Of a stretch of 64,000 nucleotides of DNA, positions 8,981 through 18,041 are shown one piece after another. The notes below the pieces were generated by a model. The model was not told the DNA's origin. It worked only from the letters and a program-made list of their open reading frames with translations, and made no database searches. Source of the stretch: Modestobacter sp. VKM Ac-2986 (GTDB lineage Bacteria > Actinomycetota > Actinomycetes > Mycobacteriales > Geodermatophilaceae); assembly GCF_026967795.1 (NCBI RefSeq), contig NZ_JAPVBH010000003.1:372001-436000 (forward strand), written 5' to 3'. Position numbers and translations under genes: made by a program. Positions within the stretch are counted from its first letter, which is position 1. Each line of letters opens with the position of its first letter.

Positions 8981-10786
8981 GTGACCACCCGCCTGCGCGC
9001 GCTCTGGCACGACCTGGTCCCCCGCGACGAGCGGCGGGGCCGCCGGGCCGCGCTGCGGCTGTCGGCGTCCTCGACCGCGCGGTCGGCGGAGGCGATCTTC
9101 CTGGTGCTGCGCCGGATGCGCACCCCGCTGATCGCGCTCATCGTCGTCTTCGCCGTCAGCACGCTGGGGCTGACGCTGATCCCCGGCCAGGACGCCGACG
9201 GCAACCCGGCCCGGATGTCGTTCTTCGACGCCTTCTACGTCATCAGCTACACCGCGACCACGATCGGCTTCGGGGAGATCCCCAACCCCTTCACCTACGG
9301 CCAGCGCCTGTGGGTGACCTTCTCGATCTACCTGAGCGTGATCGGCTGGGCGTACGCGATCGGCTCCCTGCTGGCGCTGCTGCGTGACCGGGCGTTCCGC
9401 GCGGCACTGGCCCGGCAGCACTTCACCCGCAAGGTGGCCCGGCTGCGGGAGCCGTTCGTGCTCATCGCCGGCTACGGCCGCACCGGGGAGCTGCTGGGCC
9501 GCTCGATCGACCGGCTGGGCCGCCGGTTCGTCGTGGTCGACCTCGCGTCCGAGCGGATCGAGGACCTGGAGCTGGACTCCTACACCGCCGACGTCCCGGG
9601 GCTCACCGGTGATGCCCGCGACCCCGGCAACCTGGCCGTCGCGGGTCTGGACCACCCCTCGTGCGCGGCCGTGGTGGCCCTCACCGACGACGAGGAGGCC
9701 AACCTGGCCGTGGTGATGGCCGCGGCCCTGCTGCGCCCGGACCTGCCGGTGATCGCCCGGGTCACCTCCCCGGTCATCGCCGAGCGGATGCGGGCCTTCG
9801 GCGACCCCAGCACGGTCAACCCGCTGGACCGCTTCGGGGACCACCTGCGCCTGGCGCTGCGGGCGCCGGCGGCCTACCAGCTGCTGACCTGGCTGGAGGC
9901 CGGGCCCGGGGCCGACCTGCCCGACCGCGGCTCCCCGCCGCGCAACGGTCACTGGGTGGTGGTCGGCTACGGGCGGCTGGGCCGGGAGCTGACCCGGGAC
10001 CTGCGCGCCGAGGGCCTGGCGGTGACGGTGATCGACCCCGGAGCCGACGACCCGGACGCCGCCGCCGACAGCGACCTGGTGGTCGGGGACGGCTCGGACC
10101 CCGCGGTGCTCGGTGACGTCGACCTCGAGCACGCCGTCGGGTTCCTGGCCAGCACCGACAACGACACGACCAACCTGTCGCTGGTGGCCGCGGCCCGGCG
10201 GATCAACCCCGAGCTGTTCGTCGGCGCGCGGCAGAACTCCGCGGCCAACGCGCCGCTGTTCACCGCCATGGAGCTCGACGCGCTGCTCGTGCCGGCGGAG
10301 GTGATCGCCCACGAGGTGTACGCGCAGCTGTCCACGCCGCTGCTGTGGCGCTTCCTGCGGCACCTGCCGTCGGAGGACGACGGCTGGGCCGCGGAGGTGC
10401 TGGGCCGGCTGGTCGGGCTGTGCGGCACCCGGCTGCAGACGTTGTGGAAGGTGCGGCTGACCCCGCAGGAGGCGCCGGCGGTGCAGGGCTGGCTGGCGAC
10501 CGGCGGGGCGCGGCTGGGCGACCTGCTGCGCAACCCGGAGGACCGGGACGTCGCACTGCACGCCGTCCCGCTGCTGGTGCTGCGCGGGGACGAGGCGACC
10601 GCGGCCCCGGGCGAGGACTTCGTGCTGGCCCCGGGCGATGAACTGCTGCTGGCCGGCTGGTCGGCCGCCGAGCGGGCACTGACCACCATGCTGGAGGTCG
10701 AGGCCGTGCACGAGTACGTGCTCACCGGGCGGCGGGTGCCGGCCAGCTGGATCTGGCGGAAGCTCACCCCGGCCGACCGGGGCTGA
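8981..10786 (+). CDS. Potassium channel with two RCK (TrkA-N) domains
   Basis: A 601-aa protein. The first transmembrane helix is at about residues 45-65. A pore loop with filter TTIGFGEI (a variant of TVGYG) and a second helix follow. Two regulator-of-K-conductance Rossmann domains come next, with glycine motifs GYGRTGELLG and GYGRLGREL, and a C-terminal TrkA-C-like end (APGDELLLAG). The single pore with tandem RCK domains resembles calcium- or nucleotide-gated channels. Start GTG 8981 lies 7 nt after the small membrane protein. Gly-Phe-Gly in the filter is seen in some K+ channels, so K+ selectivity is likely but not proven. Confidence 0.9.
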   Translation: MTTRLRALWHDLVPRDERRGRRAALRLSASSTARSAEAIFLVLRRMRTPLIALIVVFAVSTLGLTLIPGQDADGNPARMSFFDAFYVISYTATTIGFGEIPNPFTYGQRLWVTFSIYLSVIGWAYAIGSLLALLRDRAFRAALARQHFTRKVARLREPFVLIAGYGRTGELLGRSIDRLGRRFVVVDLASERIEDLELDSYTADVPGLTGDARDPGNLAVAGLDHPSCAAVVALTDDEEANLAVVMAAALLRPDLPVIARVTSPVIAERMRAFGDPSTVNPLDRFGDHLRLALRAPAAYQLLTWLEAGPGADLPDRGSPPRNGHWVVVGYGRLGRELTRDLRAEGLAVTVIDPGADDPDAAADSDLVVGDGSDPAVLGDVDLEHAVGFLASTDNDTTNLSLVAAARRINPELFVGARQNSAANAPLFTAMELDALLVPAEVIAHEVYAQLSTPLLWRFLRHLPSEDDGWAAEVLGRLVGLCGTRLQTLWKVRLTPQEAPAVQGWLATGGARLGDLLRNPEDRDVALHAVPLLVLRGDEATAAPGEDFVLAPGDELLLAGWSAAERALTTMLEVEAVHEYVLTGRRVPASWIWRKLTPADRG

Positions 10787-10792
10787 GCCGGG

Positions 10793-11098
10793 TCAGGCGC
10801 GGTCGGCCCGGCGCTGCTCGATCATCCGGCCCACCAGTACCCGGCGGCGGGCGCGCACGGCCACACCGGGCCGGCGGAGCGACCGCGGGTACCGGCCGGC
10901 CTCGGCGGACAGCTGCTGCGCGGCGAGCAGCGTCGCCGACGGCCGGGCGGGGACCGCGGGCTGGGTGACGACCACCAGCCGGTCGCCCCCGCCCCCGTCG
11001 GTGACGGGTTCGGGCACGACCGGCGAGGGGGGTCCGAGGACGTCCGGGAGGGCGACCTCGGCGCCGCCGTGGGGCAGCACCACCGGGACGGTCAGCAC
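10793..11098 (-). CDS. Hypothetical protein, 101 aa
   Basis: Unrecognised. The N-terminal half is proline- and valine-rich, the C-terminal half arginine-rich and probably helical. It starts with GTG 20 nt after the stop of a 51-aa reading frame, so the two may be co-transcribed. No strong ribosome site is visible. The frame could be spurious in this GC-rich DNA. Confidence 0.35.
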   Translation of the reverse strand: MLTVPVVLPHGGAEVALPDVLGPPSPVVPEPVTDGGGGDRLVVVTQPAVPARPSATLLAAQQLSAEAGRYPRSLRRPGVAVRARRRVLVGRMIEQRRADRA

Positions 11099-11117
11099 GA
11101 GGGCCGACCGGGGCGGG

Positions 11118-11273
11118 TCACGACTCGGGCACCGGGCTCTCGGCCGGGGCGGCGTCGGAGTCGGGCCGCTCGGCGCCGACGGGACGGGCCACGAGGACCG
11201 ACTTCCGCGGCATGAGGCGGGGGTCGGGCCGGCGGGGGCTGTCGGGGGCCTGGGACGTTCCTTCGGTGCTCAC
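11118..11273 (-). CDS. Hypothetical small protein, 51 aa
   Basis: A short frame starting at GTG 11273 with GGAGG eight bases upstream. The product is charged and proline-rich with a central basic-hydrophobic patch (LMPRKSVLVARPVG). No membrane segment and no family recognised. The good ribosome site and the palindrome 144 bp upstream favour a real gene over chance. Confidence 0.4.
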   Translation of the reverse strand: MSTEGTSQAPDSPRRPDPRLMPRKSVLVARPVGAERPDSDAAPAESPVPES

Positions 11274-11416
11274 GAGCGACCTCCCTGCATCTGGACTCCC
11301 GGCCGGGGCCGGGTCGCCGGCTGGCGGCCCGCGGACGACGAGCCGGCCCCGGCGGGAGCCGAGGAGGTGCCGGTGTGCCGTCGTGCGGAGGTGGACCCCA
11401 TCGGGACCGCCGATCT

Positions 11417-11435
11417 CCCCTCCGTGACGGAGGGG
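11417..11435. promoter_or_regulatory. 19-bp palindrome upstream of the 51-aa gene
   Basis: Arms CCCCTCCGT and ACGGAGGGG are exactly complementary around a single G. Just beyond it, two copies of GCGTTCAG (minus strand) lie about 20 bp apart. The layout is that of a repressor site in the minus-strand promoter region. No regulator is adjacent. Confidence 0.4.
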
Positions 11436-11516
11436 CCTGAACGCCGGACGACGTCGAGCTGAACGCTACCCGCCCGCCGCCACGGCCCCGACCGCCTCGC
11501 CGGGAGGACGGGCCGA

Positions 11517-12104
11517 TCAGCCGCGCAGCGCGCGCACCAGCCGCCGGGTGCCGAGGACGGCCGCACCGGCCCCGGCCACCCACGGTCCGGCCACCAGCAG
11601 CGGGTCCAGCAGCTGGTGCCGGGCGTCGCTGCGGCCCCTGCGGGAGGAGACGCCGCCGTGCGTGACCTCGGTGCGCACCCCGGTCTCGGTGACCGGGTTG
11701 TCCGGGTGCGCCGAGGCGAGGGAGCGCAGGTGCGCGCCCCACGCGTCGACCCGGTCGCCGGCGATGAGCAGCAGCCAGTGCCCGTTGCGGCCCTCGCTGT
11801 AGCGCTCGTAGGCGAACCGGCGGATCGCGCCGGACAGCCCGTGCAGCGGCTGGGCAGTGCCGAACACCGGGGTGACGAACGCGTGCTCGACCGAGCGCTC
11901 ACGCCCCTGCGCGCCGGGCTGGCGTTCGGGGAAGTCCCAGCGGGCGCCGGTCTGCGCCGGGTACTGCTGCTTGGGGTAGGAGGGCCGGTCGGCGGGGTCG
12001 AGGTCGACACCCCAGCCGGGGATGCGTGCCCGCAGCTCCTCCCGGCTCGGCGGTGGCGTGCGCTTGTCGCGGACGTAGGCGCTGGGGATCTCGGGGTCGG
12101 TCAT
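11517..12104 (-). CDS. Hypothetical protein with C-terminal membrane anchor
   Basis: 195 residues from ATG 12104, preceded by GGGAG. Mostly soluble, ending in a glycine/alanine-rich hydrophobic stretch (VAGPWVAGAGAAVLG) and Arg, so possibly tail-anchored. It begins 11 nt after the downstream end of the zinc dehydrogenase gene and is probably co-transcribed with it. No family recognised. Confidence 0.65.
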   Translation of the reverse strand: MTDPEIPSAYVRDKRTPPPSREELRARIPGWGVDLDPADRPSYPKQQYPAQTGARWDFPERQPGAQGRERSVEHAFVTPVFGTAQPLHGLSGAIRRFAYERYSEGRNGHWLLLIAGDRVDAWGAHLRSLASAHPDNPVTETGVRTEVTHGGVSSRRGRSDARHQLLDPLLVAGPWVAGAGAAVLGTRRLVRALRG

Positions 12105-12115
12105 GGCTGTCTCCC

Positions 12116-13264
12116 TCAGGACGCGCTGGGCACGATCAGCGGCTTGATGCAGCCGTCGAGCTTGGCGGAGAACACGTGGTAGGCCTCGGAGATCTCCTCG
12201 AGCGGGAAGCGGTGGGTGACCATCTCCCGCGGGGTGAGGTGGCCGTTGCGGACGTGCTCGAACATCCGCGGCCACTGCCGCTTCACCGGCGTCTGGTTCA
12301 TCCGCAGCGTGAGGCCCTTGTTCAGCGCGTCACCGAACTTCACCGCGTTCGGGATCGGCCCGTAGGCACCCACCACCCCGACGTTGCCGCCCTTGCGCAC
12401 GGCGTCGATCGCCCAGTTCAGCGCGATCGGCGAGCCGCCCTGCAGCTTGAGCTTGGTGCCGGTGACGTGCTGCAGGAAGCTGCCGTCGGCCTCCGCGCCC
12501 ACCGCCTCGATCACCACGTCGGCGCCGATGAAGTCGGTCTGCTTCTTCAGCTCCACCACGATGTCGTCGTGCTCGTCGTAGTTCAGCGTCTCGGCGTGGG
12601 CCATCGTCGCGGCCTTCTCCAGCCGATCGGTCAGGTGGTCGACGACGATCACCCGCCCGGCGCCCATCAGCCACGAGGACTGCGCGGCGATCAGCCCGAC
12701 CGGGCCCGCGCCCAGGACGACGACCGTGTCGCCCTCGGCGATCTCACCGAGCTGGGCGCCGAAGTAGCCGGTCGCGGCGGCGTCGGTGAGCAGGACGGCG
12801 TCCTCGTCGTGCATCCAGTCCGGGATCTTCACCGGGCCGACGTCGGCGAAGGGCACCCGCACGTACTCGGCCTGGCCGCCGTCGTAACCGCCGGTGGTGT
12901 GCGAGTAGCCGTAGATGCCGCCCACCGCGGTGGCGTTGGGGTTCACGTTGTGGCAGTTGGAGAACAGGCCGCGGGCGCAGAAGAAGCACGACCCGCAGTA
13001 GATGTTGAACGGCACCATCACCCGGTCACCGACCGCCAGGTTCTCCACCGACGGTCCGACCTCCTCGACCACGCCGATGAACTCGTGGCCGAAGGTGTGC
13101 CCGATCCGGGTGTCCGGCATCAGGCCGTGGTAGAGGTGCAGGTCGGAGCCGCAGATCGCCGCCAGCGTCACGCGCACGACCGCGTCGTTGGGGTGCTCGA
13201 TCCGAGGCCGGTCCTTCTCCTCGACCCGCAGCTTGTACGGGCCGCGGTACGTCATCGCGCGCAT
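12116..13264 (-). CDS. Zinc-dependent alcohol/formaldehyde dehydrogenase (glutathione-independent FdhA-like)
   Basis: A 382-aa MDR enzyme. Catalytic zinc ligands are Cys in AICGSDLHLYHG and His-Glu in GHEF. Structural cysteines lie in IYCGSCFFCARGLFSNC, and the cofactor motif is LGAGPVGL. The HLYHG motif and length match the threonine-dehydrogenase-like group that includes glutathione-independent formaldehyde dehydrogenases. AGGAGG before ATG 13264 fixes the start against an upstream in-frame extension. A small anchored protein follows in the same transcript. Confidence 0.9.
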   Translation of the reverse strand: MRAMTYRGPYKLRVEEKDRPRIEHPNDAVVRVTLAAICGSDLHLYHGLMPDTRIGHTFGHEFIGVVEEVGPSVENLAVGDRVMVPFNIYCGSCFFCARGLFSNCHNVNPNATAVGGIYGYSHTTGGYDGGQAEYVRVPFADVGPVKIPDWMHDEDAVLLTDAAATGYFGAQLGEIAEGDTVVVLGAGPVGLIAAQSSWLMGAGRVIVVDHLTDRLEKAATMAHAETLNYDEHDDIVVELKKQTDFIGADVVIEAVGAEADGSFLQHVTGTKLKLQGGSPIALNWAIDAVRKGGNVGVVGAYGPIPNAVKFGDALNKGLTLRMNQTPVKRQWPRMFEHVRNGHLTPREMVTHRFPLEEISEAYHVFSAKLDGCIKPLIVPSAS

Positions 13265-13438
13265 GGTGCCTCCTGGGGAACGGCCGTCCGCCCGGCAGTG
13301 CCCCGTCCTCGCCCGGTGCACACACCCGCCGCGTTCACGGGGTGCTCACAGCGCGGTCACGGGGTGGCCGGGTGGCGTCTGCCTCGCCGCGACACGGTCA
13401 GCGACGTCCGCACCACCGTCCGTCCCAGGAGTGCCTCC

Positions 13439-14665
13439 GTGCGCCGTCCGTCCCGCCGTACCGCTCTCACCCTCACCACCGCCGGGGTGCTGACCGCCGT
13501 CGCGGTCCCCGCCCTCGCCGTCGGCCTGAGCGCTGTCCCGCAGGGCAACGGCACCCAGCAGGCCGAGCTCGTCGGCCGCTCGGTCCTGCCCTCGGCCACC
13601 TTCGGCGAGGAGGTCCCCTCCGGCGCGCTGGCCAGCCCCGCCAACGGTGTCACCACGCCCTTCGCCGCCCAGCCCGTCCAAGGCTTCTCCGGCCTGCTGG
13701 CGGACGGCGACGACTGGCTGGTGCTGGAGGACAACGGCTACGGCACCAAGGCCAACAGCGCCGACTTCCTGCTGCGCGCCGTCCGCCTGCACATCGACAC
13801 GACCACGCAGGTGACGACCGTGCTCGAGGGCGGCTTCAGCCTCTCCGACCCCGACCGCAGGCTGCCCTTCACCCCCGTCCGGGCCGACCGCCGGCTCACC
13901 GGTGCCGACCTGGACCCGGAGTCCTTCCAGCGGATGCCCGACGGCACCTTCTGGATCGGCGAGGAGTTCGGCCCGAGCCTGGTGCACGTCGACGCGACCG
14001 GGAAGGTGCTCGCCGCCCCCGCGCAGCCCGAGGGCGTCCGCTCCCCCGACGCGTGGGACCTGAACGGCGCGACCCCGACGCTGGGCAGCAGCAAGGGCTT
14101 CGAGGGCATGGCCCTCTCCCCCGACGGCCGCACGCTCTTCCCGATGCTGGAGGGCGCGGTGACCGGGGACGACCCGGCCACCCGCCGCATCTACTCCTTC
14201 GACACCCGCCGCGGGCAGTACACCGGCCTGAAGGCGAAGGTCCGGTTCGAGGTGGCCGGGAACGCGCTCGGCGACATGGTGGCCCTGGACCGGGACCGCT
14301 TCCTGATCCTGGAGCGGGACAACGCCCAGGGCCCGGCCGCGCAGCTCAAGGCCGTGTACCTGATCGACACCCGTGACCGCGACCGCGACGGGTACGCCGA
14401 CAAGCGACTGCTGGTGAACCTGATGGCGATGCCCGACCCGCAGGGCGTGGCCGGCACCAAGGGCGCCTTCGCCACCTTCCCGTTCGTCACGATCGAGCAG
14501 ATCGCCGTCCTCGACGACCACCACGTGATCGTCGGCAACGACAACAACTACCCGGGCTCGAACGGCCGCACGGCCGGCGTCCCCGACGACAACGAGCACG
14601 TCGTGGTGCAGGTGGACGAGGACCTGGACGTCGACCGCAGGCTCACCGCGCGCCGCCCGCGCTGA
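13439..14665 (+). CDS. Secreted esterase-like (phytase-family fold) protein
   Basis: 408 aa from GTG 13439, which follows AGGAG at a good distance. A twin-arginine-like start (RRPSRRTA) and hydrophobic core form a signal peptide ending near AVPALA. The body matches the 'esterase-like activity of phytase' family: LVLEDNGYGTKANS, an FWIGEEFGPSLV segment, and acidic loops likely to bind metal. Export is clear. The substrate is unknown; family members act on phosphate esters or lipids. Confidence 0.85.
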   Translation: MRRPSRRTALTLTTAGVLTAVAVPALAVGLSAVPQGNGTQQAELVGRSVLPSATFGEEVPSGALASPANGVTTPFAAQPVQGFSGLLADGDDWLVLEDNGYGTKANSADFLLRAVRLHIDTTTQVTTVLEGGFSLSDPDRRLPFTPVRADRRLTGADLDPESFQRMPDGTFWIGEEFGPSLVHVDATGKVLAAPAQPEGVRSPDAWDLNGATPTLGSSKGFEGMALSPDGRTLFPMLEGAVTGDDPATRRIYSFDTRRGQYTGLKAKVRFEVAGNALGDMVALDRDRFLILERDNAQGPAAQLKAVYLIDTRDRDRDGYADKRLLVNLMAMPDPQGVAGTKGAFATFPFVTIEQIAVLDDHHVIVGNDNNYPGSNGRTAGVPDDNEHVVVQVDEDLDVDRRLTARRPR

Positions 14666-14734
14666 CCCCGCGCCGTCCGGCCCCGCACCCCGGGCCGGAC
14701 GGCCCTCCGCACGGCCGACGGTGCAGGTGCCCGC

Positions 14735-15340
14735 TCAGGGCACCTGCACCGTCGTCGTCACCCGGACGACCGAGGGGTCCGGCGGCACCGACCCGAAGCC
14801 GAAGGTCACCGGCGGCTGCACCGGCGCGACGGCGCCCAGCGGCTCGCCCTGCCAGCTGGCGGTGACCGACGCCAGCGCGTGCAGGTCCTGCACGCCGTAC
14901 CACTCGGTGCGCCCGTTGCCGGCCGAGCCCTTGGTGCGCAGGCCGGTGAGCAGCCGGGCCGGGGCGTCGATCAGCCCCACCCACGCCGGGCGCCGGGCCA
15001 GCGGTGCCGGCACCAGCCGCAGCAGCCAGCCCAGCGCGGGGCGGCGTCCGACCGTGGCGCGGAGCTGCAGCGGCCCGGCGGTGAGCGTCCAGGTGCGCGG
15101 GTCGGACCGGTCGACCGCCACCTCGACCAGCCGCACCTCGTCGAAGGAGTAGGTGGCGCCGACGAACCCGGCGACCTCCTGGCTGGGTGCCAGCAGCACC
15201 CGGTGCCCGTCGGGGCGCTGCACCATCACGTCGGAGAACGACCCCAGCGGCGAGCGCGGCCAGTGGCCGAGCACCACCCGGGTGCCCGACGTCGTCCCGG
15301 TGCCGAGGATCCAGCCGTCGAAGTGCAGCCGTGTGGTCAC
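14735..15340 (-). CDS. Hypothetical protein, 201 aa
   Basis: Starts at GTG 15340; sequence upstream in this frame is antisense to the CBS gene and is not credible. The protein is beta-rich without membrane segments, with W-containing motifs (HFDGWILG, GHWPRSPLG, RTEWYGVQ) that suggest a lipocalin- or hydroxyneurosporene-synthase-like fold, a weak guess. It lies downstream of the two CNNM genes on the same strand. Confidence 0.6.
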   Translation of the reverse strand: MTTRLHFDGWILGTGTTSGTRVVLGHWPRSPLGSFSDVMVQRPDGHRVLLAPSQEVAGFVGATYSFDEVRLVEVAVDRSDPRTWTLTAGPLQLRATVGRRPALGWLLRLVPAPLARRPAWVGLIDAPARLLTGLRTKGSAGNGRTEWYGVQDLHALASVTASWQGEPLGAVAPVQPPVTFGFGSVPPDPSVVRVTTTVQVP

Positions 15341-15398
15341 CGGGTCCCGGTGTCCCGGACGGCGCCCGCCCAACCGCGCGGGCACCGTCCGGCCCGCC

Positions 15399-16418
15399 TC
15401 AGACGGGAGCCGGCTGCGGGAACAGGCGGCCCAGCACGTCGGAGAGGGTGACGACCCCCAGGACGGCGCCGTCGGAGGTGACCAGCGCCAGGTGGTTGCG
15501 GGTCTCCCGCATCGCCTTGAGCGCCGCGTGCACCGTCGTCCCGGCGTCGAGGGTGAAGACCGGGCGGGCGAACGGTGCCGCGGCCCCCTCGTCGGGCTCG
15601 GTGAGGGTGTCCCGCACGTGCACCACCCCGGTGACCTGCTCACCGTCGACGGCGCCGAGCAGGATGCGCAGGTGCCCGGAGCGGCGGGTGGCCTCGCGCA
15701 CCTCGCCGACCGTCGCCGCCGTCCGGACGCCGGTGGGCGGCGAGCCGGTGCCCAGCAGCTCGCGGACGGTCAGCCGCTCGAGCTCCAGCGCCCCGGAGAT
15801 CTGCTCGGAGAACCCGGCGTCCAGGGCGCCGACGTTCGCCGAGTGCTCGACCAGGTGCCGCAGCGCGGCGGGGCTGTGCCCGACCGCGACCTCGTCGACC
15901 GGCGTGACGCCCACCCGGCGCAGCAGCGCGTTGGCGGTGACGTTGAGCAGCCGCAGCACCGGCCGGAAGACGGCCATGAAGGCCCGCATCGGGGCGGCCA
16001 GCAGCGTGGCCGACCGCTCCGGGTGGGCGATGGCCCACGACTTGGGCGCCATCTCCCCGACGACCAGGTGGACGAAGGTGACGATGAGGAGCGCGAGGAC
16101 GAACCCGGCCACGTCGGCGGCGACCAGCGGGAGCCCCCAGGTCTCGAACACGGGCGTGAGCCAGTGGTGCACGGCCGGCTTGCTGATCGCGCCCAGGGCC
16201 AGCGTGGCCGCGGTGATGCCCAGCTGGGAGCCGGCCAGCAGGACGGTCAGCTCGGCGGAGTTGCGCAGCGCGGCCCGGGCGGAGCGGCTGGTGGGCGCGG
16301 CCTCCTCCAGCCGGTGGCGCTTGGCGGCCAGGGCGGCGAACTCCACCGCCACGAAGAAGGCGCTCAGCGCCACGATGACGACGGTGAGCGCGACGACCAC
16401 GTACGGGTTCCCGGTCAT
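15399..16418 (-). CDS. CNNM/DUF21 transmembrane protein with CBS domain
   Basis: 339 aa. The DUF21 membrane domain (first ~190 residues, with FVAVEFAALAAKR and the VGEMAPKSWAI motif) is followed by a CBS pair ending in a VVTLSDVLGRLF segment. Family members include magnesium/cobalt efflux and haemolysin C-type proteins. It lacks the C-terminal CorC/HlyC domain that its upstream partner has. Its ATG overlaps the partner's stop by 4 nt, so the two are probably made together as a heteromer. Confidence 0.85.
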   Translation of the reverse strand: MTGNPYVVVALTVVIVALSAFFVAVEFAALAAKRHRLEEAAPTSRSARAALRNSAELTVLLAGSQLGITAATLALGAISKPAVHHWLTPVFETWGLPLVAADVAGFVLALLIVTFVHLVVGEMAPKSWAIAHPERSATLLAAPMRAFMAVFRPVLRLLNVTANALLRRVGVTPVDEVAVGHSPAALRHLVEHSANVGALDAGFSEQISGALELERLTVRELLGTGSPPTGVRTAATVGEVREATRRSGHLRILLGAVDGEQVTGVVHVRDTLTEPDEGAAAPFARPVFTLDAGTTVHAALKAMRETRNHLALVTSDGAVLGVVTLSDVLGRLFPQPAPV

Positions 16419-17812
16419 GCGGTGTTCACCTCGGCGGTCTCGACGGCGCCCGCGGCGCCGTGGTCGGGGAGCTCGAGCCGGACCCGGGAGGGCACGTGCC
16501 GTTCGACGGCCAGCACCTCCACCCGGAGCACCCGCACGACCGGGACGTCGGCGGTCACCAGGTCGCCGGGGTCCAGCGGCAGCGGCACGTCCAGCACGGT
16601 GCCGGCCTCGGGGAGACCGCCGTACGCGGCGATGACCAGCCCGGCGATCGTCTCGTAGGGGCCGCGCGGCAGGTCCACGACCAGGGCGCGCTCGACCTCG
16701 TCGACGTGCACGTCCCCGGCCATCTCCCAGACGCCGTCGCCCTCGACCGGCACGTAGCCGGGGTCGGTGGCCTCGTCGTGCTCGTCGGTGATCTCCCCGA
16801 CCAGCTCCTCGGCGAGGTCCTCCAGCGTCAGGACACCGGCGAAACCGCCGTACTCGTCGACCGCGCAGGCCAGCTGGTCACCGGCGTCGGTGAGCTGGCG
16901 CAGGGCCTCGGGCAGCGAGGCCAGGGTGGAGACCACCAGGCACGGCCGGGCGATCGCGGTCACCGGCGCGGTGTCGGGCAGGGTGGTGGCCAGCACGTCG
17001 GCCAGGTGCACGACGCCGACGACGTCGCCGGAGGCGGTGTCCAGCACCGGGTAGCGGGAGTGCCCGGTGGCCATGAGCTCCCGCAGCTCCCCCAGGGTGT
17101 CGGTGTCGGCGACCGTGCCCACCCGGGGCCGCGGGATCATCGCGTGCTCGACGTCGCGGTTCGGGAAGTCCAGGATCCGGTCCAGCATCATCGACAGCTC
17201 CGCCGGCAGGTCACCGGCCTCCCGGGCGTCCTCGACGATGTGCTCGAGGTCGCGGGCGGTGGCGGCGTGCTCGACGTCGTGCACCGGCTCGATCCGCAGC
17301 GCCTTGAGCAGCAGGTTCGACGCCTGGTCGAACACCCAGATCAGCCAGCCGAACAGCTTCAGGTAGAGCACCGTGGAGGCGGCCAGCCAGCGGGCGACCG
17401 GCTCGGGGCGGGCGATGGCCAGGTTCTTGGGGAACAGCTCGCCGAAGAGCATCTGCACGAGCGTGGAGAACAGCAGCGCCAGCACCGTGCCGACGGCGAT
17501 GCCGACCCCGGTCGGGACGCCGACCCCGCCGAGCATCGCGCCGAGGGACTCCCCGATCAGCGGCTCGGCCACGTAGCCGACCAGCAGCCCGGTGACGGTG
17601 ATGCCCAGCTGGGCGCCCGACAGCATGAACGAGGTGCGGCGGGTGACGTCCAGCGCGCGCTCGGCGGCCGCGTCACCGGCGCCGGCGTGCGCGGCCAGGG
17701 TGGACCGGTCGACCGCCATGTAGGCGAACTCCTGGGCCACGAAGTACCCGGTGACGACGGTGATGGCCAGGACGACGACCACCCCGAGGAGCAGGGACAG
17801 CACCTCGGTCAT
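16415..17812 (-). CDS. CNNM/DUF21 - CBS - CorC_HlyC membrane protein
   Basis: 465 aa. The DUF21 domain includes FVAQEFAYMAVDRS and FGELFPKNLAIARP. A CBS pair (HSRYPVLD, VVGVVHLADVL, then DEYGGFAGVLTLEDLAEELVGEI) follows, and a C-terminal CorC_HlyC transporter-associated domain. ATG 17812 has GGAGGTG upstream; the long extension beyond it is not coding. Probable Mg2+-linked transport or homeostasis. First gene of a pair with the shorter paralogue. Confidence 0.88.
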   Translation of the reverse strand: MTEVLSLLLGVVVVLAITVVTGYFVAQEFAYMAVDRSTLAAHAGAGDAAAERALDVTRRTSFMLSGAQLGITVTGLLVGYVAEPLIGESLGAMLGGVGVPTGVGIAVGTVLALLFSTLVQMLFGELFPKNLAIARPEPVARWLAASTVLYLKLFGWLIWVFDQASNLLLKALRIEPVHDVEHAATARDLEHIVEDAREAGDLPAELSMMLDRILDFPNRDVEHAMIPRPRVGTVADTDTLGELRELMATGHSRYPVLDTASGDVVGVVHLADVLATTLPDTAPVTAIARPCLVVSTLASLPEALRQLTDAGDQLACAVDEYGGFAGVLTLEDLAEELVGEITDEHDEATDPGYVPVEGDGVWEMAGDVHVDEVERALVVDLPRGPYETIAGLVIAAYGGLPEAGTVLDVPLPLDPGDLVTADVPVVRVLRVEVLAVERHVPSRVRLELPDHGAAGAVETAEVNTA

Positions 17813-18041
17813 CGGCCACACACCTCCTCGTCCCGCCGGTGGGGTGTGGCCTCGGGTCTGTGCTCGGGGCTGCTCATGTCTCTCTCTGCTCGGGTGTGCG
17901 CCGCGTGACGCCGGGCCGGGACGGCCTGCCCGTCGAGTCTGCCCCGGTCCCGGGCCCGGACCCCCGTGCGACCGCTTTGCGATCTCGTGACGATCGCGGG
18001 CGCCGACCCCGCCCACGTGCAGCCGTGGCATCGTCGGGACG

